A stretch of DNA of 64,000 bases from Chlorops oryzae (Eukaryota > Arthropoda > Insecta > Diptera > Chloropidae). The notes under the pieces were generated by a model. The model did not search any database and had not been told where the DNA came from. It worked only from the letters and a program-made list of their open reading frames with translations. The DNA lies in contig CM035808.1 in NCBI GenBank assembly GCA_020466095.1, forward strand, positions 51,273,004-51,337,003. Reading direction: 5' to 3'. The position numbers and the translations under genes are program-made. Each line of letters opens with the position of its first letter. Positions within the stretch are counted from its first letter, which is position 1. Positions 55,566 to 64,000 of this stretch are shown here, one piece after another.

Positions 55566-55999
55566 AATATAATAATTTGTTGATGTTATATTTTGGCGCT
55601 TATCAGCAACGATTTGACTGTTTAAATGCTTAACAAAAACAGAAAACCTTCACCGTACCCGCACGCAGCCTTTAGTAAACTTTTGAATAACGCGCTAAGC
55701 TATCTTTAACGCGAGCTTACGACTAATTTCTTCAACCAAACTTCCCAACTTTTGCTTTAATTACTTGATATTTCTATATGAAGTACGAAAACGGGCCTTC
55801 ATGAACAAAGTTCAATGGTATCAATAAATAATTTTAATTTAAGGTGGACGTACGCTGTTTTGGTTATTGCCACATATTTATTTCCACGCACAAAATTTTC
55901 AATTTCTCAACTTGCGCCCATTGAATTCATAACGAGCAGCAGCAGAACGTGTTTTCTTCTACAAAGATTGAAAAAACTGAAAAGTTTATGAAAATATTC

Positions 56000-56172
56000 C
56001 AAAACACGGCAAAGTTGGAGAAATTTATACTTTTCAGTCGTTTCACGCTGAAGAAATTTAGCTGCTTATTTAAATATATTGAAAATTAAAAACATTCAAT
56101 GAGAGCAGCTTCATTTGTTCCGTGTGAAACGCCTGAAAAGTTGAAATTTTTTAACTTTGCCGCCGACAACGC
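56000..56172. repeat. Inverted repeat, ~45-bp arms
   Basis: Arms at ~56003-56049 and ~56121-56169 (GGCAAAGTT, CTTTTCAG, CGTTTCAC shared) separated by ~70 bp. Probably a small foldback MITE. The rest of 55570-57260 shows no genes. Confidence 0.5.
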
Positions 56173-57267
56173 GTTTCCGTCGTTCTTGGAGTTTTGTCTT
56201 TAGACCGAATTTATTGTTTGGAATCCAAGAATTATTCGTTTTGTTCATTTAAAATGTTTGAGGATATAAATAAGTATTCGAAATGTTTTGAAATATTTAG
56301 GGAATTAAAACATTCGGTAAGCTCTTTAGTATATAAGCAGAACGCATTTAAAATAAAATAAAAATTGAAAGTTGACTGTAAAAGTGCACAGTTCAAAAAC
56401 AGAATCAGTCTTTTGATTAAAATATATTTCAAATTCAACATGTGAAAAATTGTATGATATAACAAAACATTCCAATAGCTAATCCAGTATTTACACTTTT
56501 GACGATTTCGTCAAAATCCTTTTCAAAATAATCCTAAATACGGCATAAGAAATGTAAGCACATTGAGGATCAGCGCGCATAAACTGGAAAAACGAAACGA
56601 GATAGCTGGTCACACATTCGATCTCTACATAGGTTTGAAATTTTTTTTATAATAGGATCAATAAATTTGCAAACTCAGCTATTTTTCCACGCCTACTTTT
56701 CCGATTTGATCGGAGGCTTAAAAATAAGCTCAAATTCCAAACTTCATTGCAATATCTTAAAACAAATCTGATTTTGGTACAGTTTTTGCTATTTTTGTGT
56801 TTATGGCTGCAGGGGTTGGGCATACATGCCGAATTATGTTTATTAGAATCAATCATCAATTAAAATTGAAGTTCTAAAATTCCGTTCAAATATTTCGAAA
56901 AATTCAGGTTTTATAGAAGTTTTCGAGAGTTTCATAATAGATCCGAGTAATAGAGGCACCCCCGCAAATGGTTCGATGAACTCCACTCTCAAAGAGAATC
57001 TTACTCATGTCTTTACCAATATGCAATATCAAAATTTCGTAATAGCTGAACTTCTTTAATAAATAACTGTTTTTAAACAGACAAACGGGCAGAGAGATTT
57101 AAAAAAAGACGAACGCTCATTAGCATTCATCATCGGAAAATAGAAATAAACAATACCGAAAACGGAACTGCAACGATTGAAGCAATTACGAGGCGAATTA
57201 TGGAATATGAAACCTAACGATACACCCTAAAAAGATAACTTCTTATATAAGTTTGTTTATTCAAAAC

Positions 57268-58621
57268 CAAAGCGTGCAACCGGAATCGAAACCGTCACCG
57301 TAACCGATTTTAACCGGTTTATTTTCCTAACCGAAATAAAACCGAAACCGATATTTCGTTTTTTTGGAAACCGGTTCCGAACCGAAACCGGTTCAAAACG
57401 GTTTATGAAACATTTTCCAACATTTTCCCCAAAATTTCATTTATTTCATGGTCGTTCATTAATGCGCCACATAAACATTCAGTCTGACTGATCAGTTACC
57501 CGTGTGCGTGTTTATGTACTCTTGCCTATATATTTCCCTTCATGTGTCGGTGCGCCGCACCCGTGCTTTTTTTCACTAAAACAATTAACTGACTCATTCA
57601 GTCCATCTTTATGTGACTCTTAATCAATTACATACCATGTTTGCATGACCACTTGATGCGTATTTACTCGACACGTTTAAGACTATCTGTCTTTTTTTGC
57701 CACCAGTTAAAATCGTGTGGGCAAACGGAGACAGATAGTCTTAAGTGTGTCGAGTGAATACGTATCTAGCGGGTCGTGCAAACATAGTAAATGAGGATAA
57801 AAAAAAAATAGCCACATCTTTTAATATGTCCTAACTACAGCCAAAGATGCACCTTTTGGAAGCTTTTAGATTTTCGGTACAAACATAATAAATAAGATAT
57901 GTACGCATTTACACGTTAGGACATATCGATAATCAAACACATTTTTTGTAGGCCCGGCGCGAAGGGATGTGTCATACAAGTGCTTTTCTCCCTCCCCGTG
58001 CGTCCCTTGCTGGCGAAAATTGTTTTTACTGTATGCCGGGTCAGATTTGTGAAACATTTTTCGAAATTATCCCATTTGAATACATGGGAAAGAAAGAGAA
58101 CCATTGATTGAAGTATGAAGAAGATTGTTCCGGAACAGTTAACAAACACCGTCTCTTTTCTTCTTACGTCTTTCTCTACTTACTTAATTCTCTCAAAACA
58201 TTTGTTCGTGAGTCTGACTCTAGAATATCGAAATTTCTTAGCGTGTAAATGCGTATTAACAACACCAAATTTAGTTTAGTGCTGTGAATGTCAATGGTCT
58301 ATAAAGCGAACCCGACACGATACTGAATTGCTTACTGAATCCTGAAAGGTTAAGGTGCGTTTGAAGTCTATATTTCGTAGTCAAGATTTTTTATGTACTG
58401 CAACGACAGTTGAAAATTTAACAATTTTAGGGTTTGTTTTGCAAGAGATTAATATCTTGAATTTTATCCGCGATTCTTAAAGTCTTTGAAAAACCGTAAC
58501 CGGAACGAAACGATACCGAAACCGAAATAATTTTTTTCACAACGAAACCGAAATCGAAACCGTAATCATTTCATAACCAAAACCATAACCCGAACGTTAT
58601 TTGTTTCGTTTGCACGCCCTG
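57268..58621. mobile_element. Non-autonomous hAT element next to ph exon
   Basis: Perfect 8-bp target duplication TTCAAAAC (57260-57267, 58622-58629). Ends CAAAGCGTGCAACCGG and, read inward from the right, CAGGGCGTGCAAACGA. The subterminal ~130 bp on each side are packed with AACCGAAACCG-type motifs. 1,354 bp with no transposase. It lies about 210 bp inside the ph intron from the 58831 exon. Confidence 0.85.
57626..57795. repeat. ~170-bp imperfect palindrome inside the hAT element
   Basis: Arms of about 65 bp (ATGTTTGCA, CTCGACAC, TTAAGACTATCTGTC on the left, matched on the right) with a ~38-bp centre. Possibly a second MITE nested in the hAT element. Confidence 0.7.
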
Positions 58622-58830
58622 TTCAAAACTGATTTCGACAAAACTGATTTCGTCAATAGCGTTTTTACTTGTTTAGTATAGCTTGGAATGGATATGTAAT
58701 ATATTAATAGCTTCGAGTAGATAAGATTTAGAAATCATACTGAAAAGTCCTTTGTCCTCATCCCTTGTTTAAGCTTTATGCCGAAGAAGTGTCAGCACCA
58801 ATAATTTCATGAGTTTTTCAAGATACTTAC

Positions 58831-59172
58831 TTGGTGGTTCATCCATAGTATCTTTATCTGCGTAACGCTGACGAGTTACCGGAAACGGTTCGGTTGCTTC
58901 TTGAATAATAAAATCGTCTATTACATGGGTCAGAACGTTAGGTTTGATCATAGCTTTTGGTAAATCCGTCTTCTCCAATTTTACTGCAGTTCCCGAAACG
59001 GTTGACTTTGTTAGAGATGTTGTAACCGGTACTGATGCAGTGCTAGTTGTCTGAATTGATGAACATTTGGCTTGTTTTTCTTCATTTAGTGAAGTACTTT
59101 CTGGTGGGGATATTGGTTTTTCTGGGTCTTCAGACATTGCAATTTTTCCTTTTTCATCACTTCCACCACGGG
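58831..59172 (-). CDS. ph: polyhomeotic, middle exon (HD1 domain)
   Basis: 342 bp, between acceptor CTAACAG (ending 59173) and donor GTAAGT (58830-58825). Encodes residues 473-586. The first part is Ser/Thr-rich (MSEDPEKPISPP, TSTASVPVTTSLTKS). Residues ~549-574, KPNVLTHVIDDFIIQEATEP, are the conserved polyhomeotic homology domain HD1. It enters and leaves in phase 1, fitting both neighbours. No frame damage. The donor faces the 36.5-kb intron. Confidence 0.9.
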
Positions 59173-59239
59173 CTGTTAGCGGTCAAGTAAAAAATAAATA
59201 TTATTTCGGTATTCAACTATAAAAGTTTCAATAACGCAC

Positions 59240-60408
59240 CTGAATTTTTCAACGATGACATGGAAGTATCTGCGCTACTAACATTTGCTACCGGTGGTAC
59301 AGCTTGCACAATATCGGCTGGTTCTTTATTATCCATGGATGTACCAACAGAACAATCGCGGGATGATAAATCACCGCGCGCTGATAATATGGCAGTGTTC
59401 ACGGACGGAGGTTTGTTTTGCTCTTTATTTAAAGGTTGTTCTGTAGATACGTTCAGGTTCAGTGATAAATTAGTTTCTTTTAACTCGCTCACTGATGAAT
59501 TTGCGTTTGTTGAAGTAACGCTTGCATTAATGTTGGAAGAAGCAACTGAAAGTGGTATTCTGTTCACAATTTCCACCGTGTCAACTGGAGTGCTTAACAG
59601 ATTAGATGGAGCTCCATTTAATTTTGATTGTTGGTGTGTATGATGTTCTATAGCATTTATTTTCATTGGTGTGGCTGCTAAAGCAGAGGGCGAAGATGAA
59701 GGGAGTGACTGTGTTTCAGCGGGTGTAGTTGATTGGGCATTGATACAAGTTACGTTAGTGTTATGGGTAGAAATTGGCTGACTCATATTTCCAACGGTAG
59801 TTGGAGTATTGACCATTGAAGCCATCGCTAAAATAGGATTTTGCATTGGCAATTGCGTAAGCGTCGTGTGTTGAGATAGACGCGGCGGCTGTTGTTGTTG
59901 TGTTGGCTGCTGTTGTTGATTTTGCTGCGAGGCGTAGGAGGCAGCTATTATATTTTGTTGCAGTTGAGCGGCTTGATTAGCACCTACTGAGCTGGCAACT
60001 AAAGGACCATTCTGATTTGTAATTGTAACCATGGATGTAGTTGGTATTATTTGACTCTTAGATTGATATGAAATGTGATGGGCATGCAATGATCCACTCG
60101 TTGAAGCAACTGTGGCAGACGAAGATGGAGCTGCGATTGGAACAGTGGCTAAATGCTGTTGCTGTTGAAGTGAAGGTTGTTGATTTGATATTGACACCGT
60201 TTGTGAATTGAGCTGTTGTGACTGCTGTTGTGGGGATTGAACAACAATTTGATGTATTATATTTTGCTGTTGTTCACGCTGTTGCAATTGTTGTTGTTGA
60301 AGTATCTGATTGTGAAGTTGCTGCTGCTGTTGTTGCTGCTGTTGAACCAATAGAGCCTGGGTAGGCGCAGGGGCCACTTGCAGGTGAATTTGTTGCTGCT
60401 GATGTTGC

Positions 60409-60449
<41 letters not shown>

Positions 60450-60657
60450 CTGCTGTTGCTGCTGTTGCTGCTGTTGAATATGTATCTGTGCAATTTGTTG
60501 CTGGAGAAATTGCTGTTGCAAGATTTGTTGTTTTTGTATTTGTTGCAACTGTAATTGCTGTTGTTGTTGTTTATCCACATTTGCCGATGCAGTCGCCTGT
60601 TGTATCGTTTGTCCATTTTGAATTGTGATTGGATTACCGCCACTCATAACTACCATC
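59240..60657 (-). CDS. ph: polyhomeotic, Gln-rich exon
   Basis: Acceptor TTTTTTCGCAG (ending 60658) and donor CAG|GTGCGT (59240|59239). The first ATG (60656) lies one base inside the exon (MVVMSGGNPITIQNG), giving 472 residues and leaving one base over. Because a splice acceptor precedes it, upstream exons exist and the real N-terminus may lie beyond the window; Drosophila Ph proteins are much longer than the 798 residues found here. Residues ~30-130 are long poly-Gln with His interruptions, followed by Ser/Thr/Ala/Gln-rich sequence typical of the disordered half of Ph. The CAG/CAA tract at 60390-60480 is probably length-variable. The intron to the next exon is only 67 bp. Confidence 0.85.
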
Positions 60658-61076
60658 CTGCGAAAAAAGAAAAGGATGAACAAATAGTAGTGTAAAGAAT
60701 AAAAACTGATAAGATTTCATCCATTAATATCACCAGTAACTCTCTGATCTTATTTCTATAAATACGAGTATGTGATTGTTTTCCTTTTCCCGGGGAACGG
60801 TTAACAACTCAAAAATTGATGCGATTTATTTCCCGTTATCAAGAATGAGGGATAATTTACGTAACACTTTAATCACTTACCTTTTCATAATTATAATTTA
60901 GCCTTGTTAGGGGATAGTGTTTTGTAGTACATATAAGATATTGTTCGTCGGATAGACGAATATAGTTTTTAAAGCCAAATTTTCTGGCGACAAGAAAATT
61001 TTCTGTAGATAAATAAATATTTTCACGTATATTAGGCTTTTCTTTGATAGAATACGCAAAACCCAATAGTGCTTAT

Positions 61077-61260
61077 CAGGGACCGTAACAATTATAACGT
61101 AAAGGGATAAAGGTCAGCTGATAACTGTTATTTTACGACGTAAATTTTTGAAATAACCGTTATATTTTGCAGTTACTTTTATTCAGCCTGAATAATCGTT
61201 ATTTTTTGCAGCCGAAATAACCGTTATTCTGGGCTTTTTGTTTTTCCAGCCGAAATAAAC
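61077..61260 (+). mobile_element. One end of a hAT-like element
   Basis: CAGGGACCGTAACAATTATAACG followed by repeated CCGTTATT / GAAATAACCGTTAT motifs (61130-61250), as in hAT subterminal regions. No matching opposite end or duplication found. 60660-61076 holds no gene I can support. Confidence 0.4.
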
Positions 61261-61498
61261 GGCCTTCCGTTTTTTTGTCACATGAAGAAGATATAGATAT
61301 ATACTAAAATATGGGTCGAATTTTCTCAAGTGGGCCACTTTTAAAACGATAGTCTCAGATTTCAGTGATTGATATGGCATTCGATAGCCTTGGAGGTAAA
61401 AAAAATATCCTGGCAACCAATTTTTTGGAAAAAAAATTTTCCGTTAGTTATTATTATTTATTTATTTATTTAGTCAATCAACATTTATTCTTCATGAC

Positions 61499-61843
61499 CA
61501 GGGCTGGGCGCAATACAGAAGCTAATATAACCTGATGAACATGTAGTGGTGCAACAACTTCATAAAATACAAATTCGCTCATTTTGCGAAGACGAGCGAC
61601 ATAGGTCTTACCTCCAGAAGCATTCATGCCAAACTAAACTCACAAAGTATTATTTTAACGAAAATAGCTCTCTGCTTTGCACTAAAAATCTCTTGTTCGT
61701 ATAAATTTTTTGACAGACGTCTTGCTTCGTTCGCTTTTTGACACACTACTAAATTCGTTTCGCGTGCACTCTTTATATATGTACACGCGAGCAACGAATT
61801 TTTGCTCTCACTTGCACATTTCTTGCTCACGTGCCCAGCCCTG
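61499..61843. mobile_element. hAT MITE, 345 bp
   Basis: Ends CAGGGCTGGGC in inverted orientation (11 bp perfect) with a perfect 8-bp duplication TTCATGAC (61491-61498, 61844-61851). No coding content. Confidence 0.9.
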
Positions 61844-61900
61844 TTCATGACCCATCTTAAAACTGTTCATGACCCATCTTAAAACTGTTCATGACCCATA
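61841..61900. repeat. 22-bp tandem repeat spanning a transposon end
   Basis: CTGTTCATGACCCATCTTAA plus AA, 2.7 units. The first unit includes the last three bases of the MITE and its target duplication. Confidence 0.85.
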
Positions 61901-62730
61901 AAAAAACTAAAACTTATAACTAAAATATGTTCTACACAACGAGACAGCAAATCACAATATTATAACATTAAAAAATCTTTTTGATTGATACCGAGGTTGA
62001 CAAAAATCAATAGCACTAGTCATGGAAATGGCATTAAACGCAGTTATGGCTTTATAAATTGGAACGTTTTGGGCGTAGTTTGTGCGCCTCACTTCTGCAT
62101 AAAAAGGCTCAAAATTTCAAAGCGACCATGAGGGAACATTGAAATTAACAGTATTTAAAAGCTCTGGACAATTTATACGCGCATTGATAATATCGGTCAG
62201 AAACAACAGAGAAAGAATTTTCCTACGTGATTGCAGGGATTTCAAATCAATATGCAAATAACGAGCCTTGTAAGGAGGAAGTTGATCGCCAAAATAAATT
62301 AAACGTAGCGCAAAACGAGTAAAAGTCTTTTGAAGACGTTCAATACGAGATATATGCGAAAAGTAAAAAGGATACCAATTAATTGAAGCGTATTTAAACT
62401 TAGAGCGCATTAATGATTTGTACAGAGATAACATATTGTACGGATCAGAAAAGTTTAAACTACTTTTCCTAATAAAAGCAAGTAGAGCATAGCATTTGGG
62501 TATTATGTAGTTCACGTGGGAAGTAAAATTTTAGCCGTCAAAGTTTTCAGTAATGGTTTTTTTCTCAGTTCATAACTTGCGAACGGTTTATCGAAACTCA
62601 ACGTTCATTACGTCAAAATTTTCGTAAACTAGTGCTTTTTTCCATAAAAATATTATTTTTAATAAAAAATTAATTTTTGGTGGCCTGTAGAATTTTTTTT
62701 TGCAAATTTTTTCAAATCTTCAATCTTTTA

Positions 62731-63027
62731 GAAAAATTTCGGTGAAAACAAATCAGTATTCTCCACAGGCCAAAATTTGTGCATATTTTTGTGACCCCAC
62801 TCCAACCTCTAGCGCTTAATAAAGTAGCCACGTTTTCCCGCGCGAGCGCTGAGTAATGAGAAATCAGTTTCCCGTTAAACAAATGTACAGCCACACAGTG
62901 TCAAAGCTCTCGCGTGAAACCGCATTTTATTAAGCGCTAGAGGTAGGAGTGGGGTCACAAAAATGTGGATAGCTGTTGACCTACTGGAGAATACTGTTTA
63001 TTTTTTTCATCGAAATTTTTCTCGCCT
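62731..63027. mobile_element. Foldback MITE with long inverted arms
   Basis: Arms of about 90 bp with TATTCTCCA, TTTTTGTGACCCCACTCC and ACCTCTAGCGCTTAATAAA in inverted order on the two sides (62757-62826; 62925-62996), extending outward to AGAAAAATTTCG. Centre is CG-richer. No clear target duplication. Confidence 0.65.
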
Positions 63028-63164
63028 AGGTGGTTCATGGTTTCCCCCGTAGGCATAATCAATAATATTATAATAAGATGTTTTTTTATTTACGAGTGAA
63101 TAATTTTTTATTTGAATATAGAAAAATACAGTAAAATTAACTTCTTGGATCTTTAGGATATAAA

Positions 63165-63716
63165 ATGGAAGGAAGTGGAGTCAAGGAAGCTCTCAGTGTT
63201 ATTTATGCTCCAAATTCAGTAGACAAAATGTTAGATGGCCATGCTTTTGCAAGAAGTGTAAGATGACATGGACTTGTTAGAGTTGCACTAATGAAGCTTA
63301 TATATGATAAACTAACAATCGATCAAAATCTGCAGGAGTTTTTGGATGGTTACATCATGGATATTCTGAGAGGGACGACTTCTTATGATAACATTGAAGA
63401 ATCTGAAGATGTTTTGAACGGATTAATACAGTTATTTAATGACAAAGTAGCTAAATTGAAGGACGATGTTCCTACTGCTCAGTTATGGCTACAATACATA
63501 GAAATGATATCAATAGCTAATGATTTCATTCACGCTGAGAGGCTAGGGTTATGGAATGATCATCTCACAAGTGTATGGTATGGACCAGAGAACTGCATGT
63601 GGTATTTCAATAAACAATCATACTCAATCAACGCACAAAAAGCGAGTCACTTTCGCTCAAACGATCAAACATGCCTCAATGCTTATTATGTTCATTCATT
63701 TTTACGCAAAGCATAA
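63165..63716 (+). pseudogene. Fragment of an arthropod repeat-associated protein family
   Basis: ATG at 63165: MEGSGVKEALSVIYAPNSVD, LDGHAFARSVR, an in-frame TGA at ~63264, then HGLVRVALMKLIYDKLTIDQ to FIHAERLGLWNDHLTSV (63586), after which the frame loses its pattern. I know this type of sequence from repetitive predicted proteins in arthropods but cannot name a function. No Pfam-like motif is evident. The remainder to 64000 shows no gene. Confidence 0.4.
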
Positions 63717-64000
63717 TAATAATAATGGTTGTATGTCTACTTAGCTAAGAAAAGCACATACCGCATTCGAACCGATCATTTCAAGTGTCAATGAAATGTT
63801 CGGACTGTGAATGCTCGAAGCTCGTTCGAACACTACTCCGTTTTTTGCGGTGGTCAGTTTGATTGCAACTCAAAAGCTAAGTTCAAACACTCAACAATAC
63901 AAATATACAAAAGGCAAGAAATGAATGAGTGTACATTTTTGCATGCCCTTACGTTTCTTTGATAACGTATACACTCCTTTGGCAATTTTATTAATAACTT

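Larger units (their letters stand above)
22362..58830 (-). other. ph: Giant transposon-filled intron of polyhomeotic
   Basis: Bounded by donor GTAAGT at 58830-58825 and acceptor TTTTCAG at 22368-22362, 36,469 bp. Phases agree on both sides (342-bp exon carrying one base over, 638-bp exon completing it). Nearly all recognisable content is mobile DNA on both strands. The intron's own unique sequence is probably limited to short pieces such as 22370-22900 and 55570-57260, where I see no genes. Confidence 0.85.
61450..62515 (-). pseudogene. CR1-like LINE 3' end relic
   Basis: 62515-62117 encodes the post-RT tail of a CR1-like ORF2 (YIIPKCYALLAFIRKSS, LYKSLMRSKFKYASINWYPF, IERLQKTFTRFALRLI, RYLHIDLKSLQSRRKI). 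The 3' UTR runs down to a (TAAA)n tail at ~61473-61450. The RT core is absent, so the copy is 5'-truncated. A hAT MITE sits in the 3' UTR. Related to 8159-8820. Confidence 0.7.

Noticed and set aside
60257..60643. Minus-strand Asn-rich frame of 128 codons
   Set aside because: Out-of-frame shadow of the ph poly-Gln exon; the Gln frame fits splice phases and homology.

Overview
This is a eukaryotic, AT-rich window from an insect, most likely a higher fly (Schizophora) with a transposon-rich genome. The reasoning rests on one host gene, polyhomeotic (ph, a Polycomb Repressive Complex 1 subunit), and on typical dipteran repeats: BEL/Pao, gypsy, copia, jockey and CR1-like retrotransposons, mariner, piggyBac, hAT, Harbinger, Transib and INE-1/DINE-1-like elements. 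There are no bacterial genes or operons. I see no convincing functional tRNA, rRNA or CRISPR locus.

Host gene. ph runs on the minus strand. I can define three exons with matching splice phases: 60657-59240 (Gln-rich), 59172-58831 (homology domain HD1) and 22361-21724 (FCS zinc finger, SAM domain, stop). Together they code for 798 residues from the first ATG in the window; 5' exons probably lie beyond the right edge. The last intron (58830-22362) is 36,469 bp and is almost wholly a nested transposon landfill.

Layout. 1-21.7 kb (downstream of ph): jockey ORF1 fragment; CR1-like relic; BEL/Pao relic split by a 1.74-kb hAT-like insertion; CR1-like 3' end with a hammerhead-like motif; minisatellites; a 1.79-kb Transib-like element with V(D)J-RSS-like ends that itself holds a pogo/Tigger MITE; gypsy pol relic; two opposed jockey copies, one inserted in a copia integrase; a hAT BED-finger relic. 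22.4-58.8 kb (ph intron): TA-flanked element with a Harbinger-like MITE inside; Harbinger-like element carrying only a Myb/SANT ORF; hAT with three elements nested in it; gypsy-like LTR and integrase scrap; jockey ORF1 split by an INE-1-like element; an unclassified transposase relic; full-length mariner with one nonsense codon; piggyBac, BEL and gypsy fragments joined end to end; a 4.3-kb long-TIR transposon with an apparently intact two-exon, 718-codon transposase; a 2.08-kb Helitron; non-LTR RNase H relic; second INE-1-like copy; and a hAT MITE beside the ph exon. 60.7-64 kb: CR1-like tail with a hAT MITE, a foldback element, and a fragment of an arthropod repeat-associated gene family.

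Functionally only ph is a clear host gene. Everything else is mobile DNA, mostly decayed. The long-TIR transposon has the best preserved coding capacity and the mariner is next. Boundaries called from target-site duplications and terminal repeats are the firmest; those called from protein similarity alone are approximate. All family assignments are by eye, without database searches.
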